From Lichenicoccus sp965277665 (GTDB lineage Bacteria; Pseudomonadota; Alphaproteobacteria; Acetobacterales; Acetobacteraceae): 64,000 nt of DNA. The notes under the pieces were generated by a model. That model did not search any database, was not told the DNA's origin, and saw only the letters and a list, made by a program, of their open reading frames with translations. The stretch lies in assembly GCF_965277665.1 (NCBI RefSeq), contig NZ_OZ255835.1:1798001-1862000 (forward strand), given 5' to 3'. Below are positions 17,364 through 25,500 of the stretch, piece after piece (position 1 is the first letter of the stretch; every line of letters begins with the position of its first letter). Made by a program: the position numbers and the translations under genes.

Positions 17364-18536
17364 CTACCAGTCGACCACCGTGCCGTCCGCCAGCCTCGCC
17401 TCGGTCGCGGTCATGATCTCCTGCCGGAACGGGTGCCGGGCCGCTTGCGCCTCGTCGATCTCGATGCCCAGCCCCGGCGCCTCCGGCACCTGCCAGTCTC
17501 CGTCCACCCGCCGGATCGGGCCGTGCAGCACATCCTCGTACCAGGGCACCGCGCCGGACATCTCCTCCTGGATCACGAAGTTCGGCGTGGCGATGTCGAA
17601 ATGCAGCGCCGCCACGCCGGCGAGCGGGCCGAGCGGGTTGTGCGGCGCGATGCCGACCCCGTTCGCTTCCGCCAAAGCTGCGATCTTCCGCGCCTCGGTG
17701 AACCCCCCGACATGGCACAGGTCGGGCTGCGCGATGTCGATCATCCGGCCGGCGAGCAGCGGCGCGAACTCGTGCCGATCGACCAGCCGTTCGCCGGCCG
17801 CGAGCGGCACCCGCGCGCGCTGCGACAGTATGGCCAGTCCGGCCACGTCCTGCGGCGGCAACGGCTCCTCGACGAACAGTGGGCGCCCCGGCGCCAAGGC
17901 CTCGATATAGTGCAGCGCGGCGCCCACCGACGCGCAGCGGCCGTGGAAATCGACCATCAGCTCGACCTCGTCGCCGACCGCGGCCCGCAGGTCGGCCATC
18001 ATGCGCCCGACCTGGTCGATGTCGCGTCGGGCGGCGGTGTAGTGGGTGTAGGGAATGAACACCAGCTTCATCGCCCGGTAGCCGCGCTCCAGCACCTTGT
18101 GCGCGCGCTCGATCAGCGGTGCCGCGGCCAGCGTGTGATAGACCGCATCGAGCTGCCCGAGCCCCAGATGCGTGTACACGCGCACCCGGTCGCGCGTGCG
18201 GCCGCCGAGCAGGCGCCAGACCGGAACGCCGAGGCTCTTGCCGAGGATGTCCCACAACGCCACCTCGATGCCGGCGACCGCGCTGCTGCCGATCACCCCG
18301 ATGCGCCAGAAGCCGTGCTTGCGCATGATCCGCACGAGCTGCTCGATATCGCGCGGGTCACGCCCGACCACCAGCGGCGACAGGTCCTCGACGGCGCCGA
18401 CCACCGCCCGGGTCTTCCATTCGAGCGTCGCCTCGCCCCAGCCATACAGCCCGGCCTGGTCGGTCTCGACGCGCACGAAGATCCAGTTGCGCATCTGCGC
18501 ATTCACCACGAGCGTGCTTATCGCAGTGATCTTCAT
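17364..18536 (-). CDS. dgoD: D-galactonate dehydratase-type enolase-superfamily enzyme
   Basis: It probably converts D-galactonate to 2-keto-3-deoxy-D-galactonate (EC 4.2.1.6), feeding DgoK and DgoA. This 390-residue mandelate racemase/enolase-superfamily protein keeps the DgoD catalytic set with matching spacing: Asp196 and His198 (DFHGR), Glu223 (FVEEP), Glu249 (AGER) and His299 (APHNPLGP). The N-terminal capping domain reads like DgoD (WGEATLE, GFWRIG..SSAVAGIEVALWDI). The ATG at 18536 is divergent from the TetR gene. Related acid-sugar dehydratases share these residues, so substrate is supported mainly by the neighbouring dgoK-dgoA. Upstream is an AGGTCAA/TTGACCT inverted repeat. Confidence 0.83.
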   Translation of the reverse strand: MKITAISTLVVNAQMRNWIFVRVETDQAGLYGWGEATLEWKTRAVVGAVEDLSPLVVGRDPRDIEQLVRIMRKHGFWRIGVIGSSAVAGIEVALWDILGKSLGVPVWRLLGGRTRDRVRVYTHLGLGQLDAVYHTLAAAPLIERAHKVLERGYRAMKLVFIPYTHYTAARRDIDQVGRMMADLRAAVGDEVELMVDFHGRCASVGAALHYIEALAPGRPLFVEEPLPPQDVAGLAILSQRARVPLAAGERLVDRHEFAPLLAGRMIDIAQPDLCHVGGFTEARKIAALAEANGVGIAPHNPLGPLAGVAALHFDIATPNFVIQEEMSGAVPWYEDVLHGPIRRVDGDWQVPEAPGLGIEIDEAQAARHPFRQEIMTATEARLADGTVVDW

Positions 18537-18592
18537 TCATGATTCTCCCGGCACGCTCTTAGGGCACCCTCCTTCGCGGCTCAGGCCCGTCC

Positions 18593-18610
18593 AGGTCAAT
18601 AGCTTGACCT
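18593..18610. promoter_or_regulatory. Inverted repeat in the dgoD-tetR divergent promoter
   Basis: AGGTCAA-TAGC-TTGACCT, two perfect 7-bp arms around four bases, lies 57 bases upstream of dgoD and 38 upstream of the tetR start. It does not match either the DgoR-like or the TetR operator described here, so a further regulator is possible. Confidence 0.35.
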
Positions 18611-18623
18611 CGCTTGCCCGCCT

Positions 18624-18641
18624 ACTATGGACGCCCATATT
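18624..18641. promoter_or_regulatory. TetR operator, copy 1 (autoregulatory)
   Basis: ACTATGGACGCCCATATT matches 16 of 18 positions of the perfect palindrome AATATGGACGTCCATATT at 19261. It lies just before the tetR start at 18648. Binding here would repress the regulator's own gene. Confidence 0.65.
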
Positions 18642-18647
18642 GAGGTT

Positions 18648-19244
18648 ATGGCCAGAACCTCGAACAGAGAGAAGATCCTCACCGAAGGCCTGCGTGTCGT
18701 GCATGAGCGCGGCTTCGCCAATGCGAGCGTGCGCGACATCGTCCAGGCGGCAGGCGTGCCGCAGGGCTCGTTCACCAATCACTTCGCCTCCAAGGAGGCG
18801 TTCGGACTGGAGATCATCGACCTGTACGACGCGGCCGGGCGCGCCCTGGGTGCCCGCACGCTGCTCAACGAGGCGCTGCCGCCCCTGCAGCGCCTGCACG
18901 CCTGGCTGCAGGCCGGACGCGAGAGCATGGCGGCCTGCAGCATGCGCAACGGCTGCCTGCTGGGCAACTTCGCCGCCGATGCCTGCGAACAGAGCGGATC
19001 GATCCGCCGGCGCGTGCTGGCCGCCTTCAGCGAACTCCAGGCCAGCGTCGCCTGCTGCCTGCGCGCCGCCGTCGCGGCCGGCGAGATCGACGCCCAGCTC
19101 GATTGCGACGACGTCGCCGGCTTCATCGTGGCCTCGCTGCAGGGCGCCAACCTGCTGGCCAAGGTGACCGGCGAAGCCGCCCCGCTCGACCGCTTCGAGC
19201 GTCTGCTGTTCGAGCGGATCCTGCCCGCACCGCGATCCAGCTGA
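18648..19244 (+). CDS. TetR/AcrR-family repressor of the adjacent SDR gene
   Basis: The 198-residue repressor has an N-terminal TetR helix-turn-helix domain (about 5-52; KILTEGLRVVHERGFANASVRDIV, VPQGSFTNHFASKEAF) and a C-terminal ligand/dimer domain. In that domain ACSMRNGCLLGNFAADA carries two cysteines, as in electrophile- or quinone-sensing relatives; redox sensing is only a possibility. The frame also offers an ATG at 18627, but that falls inside the operator-like palindrome and lacks a ribosome site, so the ATG at 18648 is preferred. Copies of the same palindrome before this gene and before the SDR gene suggest that it represses both. Confidence 0.88.
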   Translation: MARTSNREKILTEGLRVVHERGFANASVRDIVQAAGVPQGSFTNHFASKEAFGLEIIDLYDAAGRALGARTLLNEALPPLQRLHAWLQAGRESMAACSMRNGCLLGNFAADACEQSGSIRRRVLAAFSELQASVACCLRAAVAAGEIDAQLDCDDVAGFIVASLQGANLLAKVTGEAAPLDRFERLLFERILPAPRSS

Positions 19245-19260
19245 CGGCCCTTGCAGGCTC

Positions 19261-19278
19261 AATATGGACGTCCATATT
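19261..19278. promoter_or_regulatory. TetR operator, copy 2 (perfect palindrome before the SDR gene)
   Basis: AATATGGACGTCCATATT is an exact 18-bp palindrome, 45 bases before the SDR start and 16 bases after the tetR stop. Its near-copy precedes tetR. The pairing strongly suggests a local TetR regulon of two genes. Confidence 0.72.
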
Positions 19279-19323
19279 GGAGCGACAGGCCGCCGATCCC
19301 CGGCTGCCAGCAAGGATCCACTC

Positions 19324-20073
19324 ATGACGAGCCAAGTCGTCCTGATCACCGGCGCGCTCGCCGGCATCGGCCGTGCCACCGCCTTCGCCTTTGCCCGCGA
19401 TCACGCGAGCCTCGTTGTCTCGGGTCGCAACAAGGACACCGGCCAGGCGCTTGCCGCCGAACTGCGCGACCTCGGCACACAAGCCGAATTCATCCAGGCC
19501 GACGTCCGCCACGAGGACGAGGTGCGCGCGCTGGTCGACCAGACCGTGACGCGCTTCGGACGCCTCGACGTCGCCGTCAACAATGCCGGCACCGAGGGTC
19601 GCATCGGCCCGCTCGTCGAGCAGACCATCGAGAACTACACTGCGACCTTCGACACCAACGTGCTCGGCGTGCTGCTCAGCCTCAAGCACCAGCTCCGCAT
19701 CATGCTGCCGCAGGGCCACGGCAACATCGTCAACGTCTCCTCGGTGGCCGGTTCGGTCGGCTTTCCAGGTGCCGCGGTCTATGTCGCCAGCAAGCACGCC
19801 GTCGAGGGCCTGACCCGGAGCGCCGCTCTGGAAGCCGCCAAGTCCGGCGTGCGGGTCAACGCGATCGCGCCCGGGCCGATCGTCACCGCCATGCTGGACC
19901 GCTTCACCGGCGGCTCCGAGGCAGGCAAGTCGTTCATGACCTCGCTGGTCCCGGCCGGCCGCCTCGGCAATGTCGAGGAAGTCGCGCAGGCGATCCTGTT
20001 CCTCGCCTCGGACAAGGCGCCGTTCATCACCGGCCAAAGCCTCGCCATCGACGGCGGCACCCTGGCCGGCTGA
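19324..20073 (+). CDS. SDR-family NAD(P)-dependent oxidoreductase
   Basis: This is a classical short-chain dehydrogenase/reductase of 249 residues. It has the cofactor motif TGALAGIG (9-16), NNAG (86-89), and a catalytic Ser140-Tyr153-Lys157 (VSSVAGS, YVASK). The C-terminal ITGQSLAIDGG is the usual end of the family. The ATG at 19324 has AAGGA seven bases upstream; the longer frame from 19264 begins within the operator and is rejected. Substrate is not readable; TetR-SDR pairs of this kind often deal with quinones, aldehydes or other xenobiotic carbonyls. Confidence 0.92.
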   Translation: MTSQVVLITGALAGIGRATAFAFARDHASLVVSGRNKDTGQALAAELRDLGTQAEFIQADVRHEDEVRALVDQTVTRFGRLDVAVNNAGTEGRIGPLVEQTIENYTATFDTNVLGVLLSLKHQLRIMLPQGHGNIVNVSSVAGSVGFPGAAVYVASKHAVEGLTRSAALEAAKSGVRVNAIAPGPIVTAMLDRFTGGSEAGKSFMTSLVPAGRLGNVEEVAQAILFLASDKAPFITGQSLAIDGGTLAG

Positions 20074-20105
20074 CCTCGCGCGCGCCGGGGGCTGAACAAG
20101 CAAGG

Positions 20106-20145
20106 CCAGGGCGCTGCCCTGGACCCGCTGGGGCCTGAGGCCCCA
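20106..20145. repeat. Double-hairpin intergenic repeat after the SDR gene
   Basis: Two compact perfect hairpins occur in a row: CCAGGGC-GCT-GCCCTGG (20106-20122) and TGGGGCC-TGA-GGCCCCA (20129-20145). This GC-rich style of intergenic repeat is familiar from Acetobacteraceae genomes. Its position after a stop codon would suit transcript termination or 3' end protection. Confidence 0.6.
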
Positions 20146-20170
20146 GGCCCCCTTATGTTAAACTGCCAGG

Positions 20171-20361
20171 AGACTGTTTGAAAACGCCTGATGCTGGATG
20201 AGAGCGGCCCGTAGGGCCGCGGCCGGCGTGGCTTTTCGAGCACCGCAGCGCAGCGGCCTCCCCATACTTGAAAGACGGGGCCGTGAGCAACGGAGCACAG
20301 AAAAGGCGCCCAACCTTAGGAAAGTGGGGGATCGCCAGCAGCAGGCGTTTGCAAACAGTCT
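20171..20361. repeat. MITE-like element, copy A
   Basis: The 191-bp element is bounded by AGACTGTTTGAAAACGCCTG (20171-20190) and the near-complement CAGGCGTTTGCAAACAGTCT (20342-20361). Both ends and an internal block (GGCCGTGAGCA at 20279-20289) match copy B at 50.93 kb in reverse orientation. There is no coding capacity. The degT stop codon (complement of CTA at 20360-20362) straddles the right edge. Confidence 0.8.
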
Positions 20362-21496
20362 ACCCCGGCACCGCGGCGATCACCCGCGCCACCTCCTGGT
20401 CGGTCAGGTCCGGATGGATCGGCAGCGCAAGGATGCGGGTCGCGAGATCCTCCGACACCGGCAGCGACACCCCGTCATGCCGGTCGCGATAGGCCGGCTG
20501 ATGGTGCAGCGGGCGCGGATAGTAGATCGCACTCGGCACGCCCGCCTCACGCAGCGCCGCCTGCGTCGTGGCGCGGGCCGCTGCGTCCGGCAGCAGCACC
20601 GCGTACACCGCCCAGGCGCTGGTGCTGCCGGCCACCCGTACCGGCGTCGCCAGCTTGCCGGCCAGCCCGGCATCGTAGGCGCAGGCGATCGCCTCGCGCC
20701 GGGCGAGTTCCGCGTCGAAGCCGTCGAGCTTGGCCAGCAGCACCGCGGCCTGCAGCGTGTCCAGCCGGCCGTTCATGCCGATGCGCAGCACCTCGTAGCG
20801 GGTCTCGCCCTCGCCATGCGTGCGCAACGACCGGTACAGCGTCGCGCGCGCCGGATCGTCGGTCAGCAGCGCGCCGCCATCGCCGTAGCCGCCCAGCGGC
20901 TTGGACGGAAAGAAGCTGATCGCGGTGGCGTCCGCCTCGCGCCCGAGCTTGCGGGCCACCCGGTCTGGTCCGTCCAGGCTGGCGCCGAAGCTCTGCGCGC
21001 AATCGTCGAGCAGGAACATCCCCTCGGCCTGCGCGATGCCACGCACTTCCACCCAAGGCGCCGGCTGCCCGAACAGGTCGACGCCGACGATCGCCGCCGG
21101 ACGCAGCCGGCCGGCCCGGCGCACGGCCTCGATCCGCGCGCGCAGCGAGGCACAGTCGATCTGGAAGCTGCGCGGGTCGACATCGACGAACACCGGCGTG
21201 GCGCCGAGCAGCAGCGGCACCTCGGCGGTCGCGGTGTAGGTGAAGGCCGGCAGGAACACCGCGTCGCCCGGCCCGATGCCCTCGGCCATCATCGCGATCT
21301 GCAAGGCGTCGGTGCCGGAACTGACGCCGACGCACTCGGCCGCACCACAATAGGCGGCCAGCCGCTGTTCGAGTTCCGCCACCTCAGGGCCGAGCACGAA
21401 CTGGCAGTGCGCCAGCACCGTCTCCAGCCGCGCCCGCAAGGCGGGCGCGAGGCGGGCCTGCTGCGCCTTGAGGTCGAGAAAGGCGATCGGGGTCAT
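20360..21496 (-). CDS. DegT/DnrJ/EryC1-family sugar aminotransferase
   Basis: This PLP-dependent enzyme transfers an amino group to a nucleotide-linked keto-sugar, making an amino sugar for a surface glycan. The fold-type I signature is present: SSGTDALQIAM (phosphate cup), VDLFGQPA, LLDDCAQSFGA (Asp for the pyridine nitrogen) and Lys199 in FFPSKPLGGYGDGG. Length is 378 residues. The ATG overlaps the last base of the dehydratase stop upstream on the same strand (21496), so the two are coupled. The PglF/CapD-type partner makes a 4-keto sugar, a plausible substrate. The stop codon is formed at the edge of the MITE-like element. Confidence 0.9.
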   Translation of the reverse strand: MTPIAFLDLKAQQARLAPALRARLETVLAHCQFVLGPEVAELEQRLAAYCGAAECVGVSSGTDALQIAMMAEGIGPGDAVFLPAFTYTATAEVPLLLGATPVFVDVDPRSFQIDCASLRARIEAVRRAGRLRPAAIVGVDLFGQPAPWVEVRGIAQAEGMFLLDDCAQSFGASLDGPDRVARKLGREADATAISFFPSKPLGGYGDGGALLTDDPARATLYRSLRTHGEGETRYEVLRIGMNGRLDTLQAAVLLAKLDGFDAELARREAIACAYDAGLAGKLATPVRVAGSTSAWAVYAVLLPDAAARATTQAALREAGVPSAIYYPRPLHHQPAYRDRHDGVSLPVSEDLATRILALPIHPDLTDQEVARVIAAVPG

Positions 21497-23589
21497 CAGG
21501 CGGTCCTCTCGGCGCGGCTGACCGGCAACGCCGCCAGCACGGGTGCCGCGGCCGGACCAGGCAAGGCGCCGTCATGGTTGTGCGCGAACTCGGGCACCAG
21601 GGCGTGCAGCAGGCTGATCGCGGCGGCCGTGTCGCCGCCGCGGCAGGCCGCCGCGATCGCATCGATCGTGCCGCCCACCGCCAGCAGGTCGGCGGTGCGC
21701 GGCGTCGCCATCAGCAGGCCGGGATGGCTGGTCGGCACCGGCGGCTCGTGGCCGTGGAACAGCTCCTCGATCAGCTTCTCGCCCGGCCGCAGGCCGGTAT
21801 AGCGGATCGCCACGTCCTCGTCCGGCCGCAAGCCGGCGAGCCGGATCATCTGGCGCGCGAGATCGACGATCTTCACCAGCCGGCCCATGTCGAGCACGAA
21901 GATGCCGCCATCGCGCAGGCGCGACGCGGTGCTGTCGCCGAGGGTGCTGTCGCCAAGGGTGGGGCCGACACCCGAGCGCGCGATGCCCAGCACGCTCGCC
22001 TGCAGCACCAGTCCGACCGCTTCCGGCACCGTCATGAAGTAGCGCTGCATGTCCGGATGCGTCACAGTCAGCGGGCCGCCGCGCTCGAGCTGGCGCCGGA
22101 ACAGCGGCACCACCGAGCCGTTGCTGCCGAGCACGTTGCCGAAACGAACCGTCACGCAGCGCATCGTGCCGGCCGCCTCGGACTCCAAGTCCCCCCGGTC
22201 CTGCTCGAGATGCCGCGCCCGGATATCCAGCGCCTGGCAATACATCTCGGCGGCGCGCTTGGAGGCTCCCATCAGGCTGCTCGGATTGACCGCCTTGTCG
22301 GTCGAGATCAGCACCATCGCGCGAGCCCCCGCCCGCGCCGCGGCGTCGGCGACCTGCCTGGTGCCGACGATATTGGTGAGCAGCCCCTCGTTCGGGTTCA
22401 GCTCGACCATCGGGACATGCTTGAGGGCGGCCGCATGGAACACCAGCTCGGGCCGGTACGACTGGAACACCCGGTCGATGCGCAGCACATCCCTGGTATC
22501 GGCGATCACCGCGGCCCGCTTCACGTGCGGCATCGTCTCGCCGAGCTCGAGGTCGATCTGCCAGAGCGCGAACTCGCCATGATCGACCAGCACGAGCTGC
22601 TCCGGATCGAGCGACGCCACCTGGCGCGCCAGTTCCGAGCCGATGCTGCCGCCCGCCCCGGTCACCAGCACCCGCCGGCCGCGCACCAGCCCGGCCATGC
22701 CGTCCCGGTCGAGCGGCACCTGCGGACGGTTGAGCAGCTCCTCGATCGCCACCGGGCGCAGCTCGACGCGCGCCGCCGGCGCCAGCGTGGTCGGGTTCGG
22801 CGCCCGGCGCACCGCGATGCCGCGCGCATCCGCCGCCTCGATCAACGCCGCCAGGTTCTCGCCGCGGAAATCCGGTTCGGTCACCACCAGGGCGCGCGGC
22901 GCGCGGCCGGCGGCGGCAAGGCGGTCGAGCACCAGGCCGGCGTCGCGCACCGTGCCCAGGATGCTGTGGCCGCGTATGCGCCGGCCGGCCTGGTGGCCGC
23001 CCAGCGCCAGCAGCCCGAGGATGCGCAGCGGCGAGGAGCGGTCGCGGCCGATGGCGCGCAGGAACAGGTCGGCGGGCTCGTCGGCGCCGATCAGCAGCAC
23101 CGGCTGCACCGCCTCGGCCGAGAGCCGCACGCGCTTGGCCTGCGACAGCCGATAGACGATGCGCAGGCCGCCCAGCATCAGCAGCAGCACCATGGCGTGG
23201 ATCACCGGGAAGGTGACGCTGGGCAGCGGAAAGCCGGTGACGTGGAACAGCAGCGCGAACAGCGCCGCACTCAGCACCGAGCCGCCGGCGATGCTGAGCA
23301 GGTCGGCAACGCCGGAGAAGCGCCAATATTGCTGCGGCATGCGGAACGGCGCGCCGCCGACCAGCAGGGTGATGGCGCCGCCGGCCAGGAACCAGAGCGG
23401 ATGGATCAGGCCGCCATGCGGGTCGGCGAGGTAGCGTGCGATCGGCGCGGCGGCGGCCGCGAGGGCGCCATCGAGCGCCATGTTGACCAGGATGCGGTTG
23501 ATGGACCGCATCCGGGCCGTCCGGGGCGGCTGGCCGCCACCCGGCACGCGATCGGGGTCCGGCGGTTTGACGGGGCGTTGCGAGGCCAT
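21496..23589 (-). CDS. Membrane-anchored UDP-sugar 4,6-dehydratase (CapD/PglF family)
   Basis: This is a polysaccharide-biosynthesis dehydratase. The N-terminal ~150 residues contain four hydrophobic helices; a CoA-binding/Rossmann-like region follows (about 160-280). The catalytic NAD(P) domain starts with VTGAGGSIGSELA (about 308-320). In the active site the usual Tyr is replaced by Met (STDKAVNPSSLMGASKRAAE, Lys near 443), as in PglF/FlaA1 4,6-dehydratases. The C-terminus carries the RPGEKLIEELF block. It probably converts UDP-GlcNAc to the 4-keto-6-deoxy sugar used by the aminotransferase downstream. The start is uncertain: ATG 23589 (697 residues) or ATG 23511. The frame extends further upstream to 24072, but that part is antisense to the next gene. 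Confidence 0.9.
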   Translation of the reverse strand: MASQRPVKPPDPDRVPGGGQPPRTARMRSINRILVNMALDGALAAAAAPIARYLADPHGGLIHPLWFLAGGAITLLVGGAPFRMPQQYWRFSGVADLLSIAGGSVLSAALFALLFHVTGFPLPSVTFPVIHAMVLLLMLGGLRIVYRLSQAKRVRLSAEAVQPVLLIGADEPADLFLRAIGRDRSSPLRILGLLALGGHQAGRRIRGHSILGTVRDAGLVLDRLAAAGRAPRALVVTEPDFRGENLAALIEAADARGIAVRRAPNPTTLAPAARVELRPVAIEELLNRPQVPLDRDGMAGLVRGRRVLVTGAGGSIGSELARQVASLDPEQLVLVDHGEFALWQIDLELGETMPHVKRAAVIADTRDVLRIDRVFQSYRPELVFHAAALKHVPMVELNPNEGLLTNIVGTRQVADAAARAGARAMVLISTDKAVNPSSLMGASKRAAEMYCQALDIRARHLEQDRGDLESEAAGTMRCVTVRFGNVLGSNGSVVPLFRRQLERGGPLTVTHPDMQRYFMTVPEAVGLVLQASVLGIARSGVGPTLGDSTLGDSTASRLRDGGIFVLDMGRLVKIVDLARQMIRLAGLRPDEDVAIRYTGLRPGEKLIEELFHGHEPPVPTSHPGLLMATPRTADLLAVGGTIDAIAAACRGGDTAAAISLLHALVPEFAHNHDGALPGPAAAPVLAALPVSRAERTA

Positions 23590-23672
23590 CACCGCCGCCC
23601 TATAGCCCAGCCGGTCCCGGCCTAGAAGCACCTGAGCTAGAAGGGAAGCACCGGGGCCTGGAAGGAGGGGGG

Positions 23673-24698
23673 ATGCGTCTTGTCCCGGCAGCCGGCCTGC
23701 CGCCGTCGCTGGTGGTGCCGCTGTGCGTGGCGGCCCTGCTGATCTCGGCCGCCGCGGTGCGGCTGATGATCCGGGTCGGCGTGCTGGATCGTCCGGGCCA
23801 TCGCAGCGCGCATGTGCGCCCGACTCCGAAGGGCGGCGGCGTCGGCCCGGTGCTGGCGCTGGTGCTGCTGCTGCCGGTGGCACTCGTCCAGCTTCCGGCG
23901 GGCGTCGTCGCGGGACGGCGTGCGGCGGTTCTGCTGCTGGCGGTGGTGGTCCTGGCCGCGGTGTCGTGGCTGGACGATCTGCGGCAATACCGGCCGCTGG
24001 TGAAGCTCGCGGCACAGGCGGGCTGCGCGGCGCTGGTGGCGACGATGATCGCGCTGCCGGCCGGCGCTGCATGGCCGGCGCTGGCGATCGGTTTCTGCTG
24101 GCTGATGTTCGCGACCAACGCGCTGAACTTCATCGACGGCCTCAACGGACTGGCCGCCGGGAGCATGGCGCTCTGCGGGCTGGCGCTCGGCCTGGATGCG
24201 GCCGACCCGCTCTGCGCCGTCACCGGGCTGCTGCTCTGCGCCGGGCTGCTCGGCTTCCTGCCCTTCAACTACCCGCGGGCCCGGATCTTCCTCGGCGATG
24301 TCGGGAGCCAGGGCGCCGGGCTCGCGGTCGCCGCCTGCGCGCTGCTGCACTGGCGGCACAGTGCCTCAGCCGCCGGCCTGCTGGCCGGACCGTTGCTGCT
24401 GGCGGGCGTCCTCTACGATGTCGGCTTCACCCTGTGCCGGCGCGCGCTGCGTGGCGAGCGCCTGTCGCAAGCGCATCGCGGCCACCTGTACCAGGTCGCG
24501 TTCCGCGCCGGCGTGCCGGCGTGGCTGGTCGCCCTGCTGCATTGGGGGTTCGTGCTGTGGGGCGCCGTGTTGATGCTGGGGCTGCAGCGCGGGCAAGGTT
24601 CGCTCCCCGCGGTGGTCGCGGCGGCGCTGGTGCCGCAACTCGCCTGGACCGCGCTGGTGCACCGTCGAACCCGAACTCATCCGGTCGGGCGCTGGTAG
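23673..24698 (+). CDS. Undecaprenyl-phosphate sugar-1-phosphate transferase (WecA/MraY family, GT4)
   Basis: This integral membrane enzyme starts a glycan by moving a sugar-1-phosphate from UDP-sugar to undecaprenyl phosphate. About ten to eleven hydrophobic helices carry the family motifs: KGGGVG (about 53-58), the Mg-binding DD in WLDDLRQ (101-102), NALNFIDGLNGLA (149-161), FNYPRARIFLGDVGSQGAG (about 199-217), and the HRGHLYQ loop near 268. Length is 341 residues. AAGGAGG four bases before the ATG makes the start secure. It is divergent from the dehydratase gene; together these form a surface-polysaccharide locus. Confidence 0.92.
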   Translation: MRLVPAAGLPPSLVVPLCVAALLISAAAVRLMIRVGVLDRPGHRSAHVRPTPKGGGVGPVLALVLLLPVALVQLPAGVVAGRRAAVLLLAVVVLAAVSWLDDLRQYRPLVKLAAQAGCAALVATMIALPAGAAWPALAIGFCWLMFATNALNFIDGLNGLAAGSMALCGLALGLDAADPLCAVTGLLLCAGLLGFLPFNYPRARIFLGDVGSQGAGLAVAACALLHWRHSASAAGLLAGPLLLAGVLYDVGFTLCRRALRGERLSQAHRGHLYQVAFRAGVPAWLVALLHWGFVLWGAVLMLGLQRGQGSLPAVVAAALVPQLAWTALVHRRTRTHPVGRW

Positions 24699-24712
24699 CC
24701 ACTTCGAGCCGG

Positions 24713-24745
24713 CTGCCCGGACCACACGGCGTGTGGCCCGGGCAG
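24713..24745. terminator. Bidirectional hairpin terminator between convergent genes
   Basis: CTGCCCGG-A-CCACAC pairs with GTGTGG-C-CCGGGCAG around a GGC loop: 14 pairs with one mismatch. It sits between the convergent GT4 gene and the small periplasmic-protein gene. No U-tract is present on either side. Confidence 0.6.
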
Positions 24746-24756
24746 GTGCGGCGCGA

Positions 24757-25224
24757 CTACTCGGAGAGCTTGAGCTGGATGCCCTGCGCCGCGCCGGAGA
24801 GTCTGGCACCCTTGCTGATGTCGTCGATGCGTATCTCGACGCCGTTGCCGTTCTTCAGCACACGGCCGCCGATGCCGTTGCCGAGCGTCGCCTCGCCGTC
24901 GGCCGCGGCATAGGTCCCGTCGAAATCATGCAGATGGCGCAGGTGATAGACGCGGCCGTGGCCGGTCACGCTCGAATAGCCGACCGCCGCCACATCCACG
25001 CCCTTGACGTTGAAATGGTAGTCGCGGCCGTGGAAGCGCAGCACGCCGTCACCCCAGGTATAGCCGACGCCGACATCGGCGGCCTTGGCGGTGATGGTGA
25101 CGTGGCCGATGACCGGGCCGGAGGCGCCAGGGTCGCGCGCGGCGAGCGCCGGACCCGCGAACACAGGCGCCGCGAGGACGGGCAGGGAGAGGGCAAGACC
25201 GGCAGCAAAGGCGGCGATCCGCAT
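24757..25224 (-). CDS. Small exported protein of unknown function
   Basis: The 155-residue protein has a clear signal peptide (MRIAAFAAGLALSLPVL..., about 1-27). The mature domain is glycine- and beta-rich, with WGDGVLRFHGRDYHFNVKG, GRVYHLRHLHDFDGTYA and a closing GAAQGIQLKLSE. I recognise the pattern from conserved proteobacterial hypothetical proteins but not a function. Repeated alternating hydrophobic strands suggest a small beta-sheet protein in the periplasm. The ATG at 25224 has AAAGGA eight bases upstream; the frame extends much further 5' but that is not credible. The 276 bases from here to the next gene hold nothing I can identify. Confidence 0.75.
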   Translation of the reverse strand: MRIAAFAAGLALSLPVLAAPVFAGPALAARDPGASGPVIGHVTITAKAADVGVGYTWGDGVLRFHGRDYHFNVKGVDVAAVGYSSVTGHGRVYHLRHLHDFDGTYAAADGEATLGNGIGGRVLKNGNGVEIRIDDISKGARLSGAAQGIQLKLSE

Positions 25225-25500
25225 GGATAGGATCCTTTCTTGGCGTGGAGGACGCGGCATCGTCATGTGATGCGCTCGCGGCAGTATCGTTCGAGAACCG
25301 GCCCGGTTGCAGGACAGGCGGGCGGCCATGGCGGCTCTGCCCGGAGGGGTGCCCGTTTGGACACACAGGCCTGCAGATCGCCCCGCCGACCAGAAAAGCC
25401 TCAGGGTATGAGACGACGACGCACCCCGCATCCCGCTTTCGCGGAACACGTGGCACAGTCGTCAGGTCGGCACGGGCGTCAGGTCAGGCAGGAGGCCGGA

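Noticed and set aside
14494..18542. Two long + strand frames (627 and 737 codons) across the dehydratase-methyltransferase-dgoD region
   Set aside because: They lie opposite genes with complete catalytic motifs and have no recognisable domains.
20198..21802. 534-codon + strand frame through MITE copy A and opposite the aminotransferase
   Set aside because: Antisense to DegT and starting in a noncoding repeat; no motifs.
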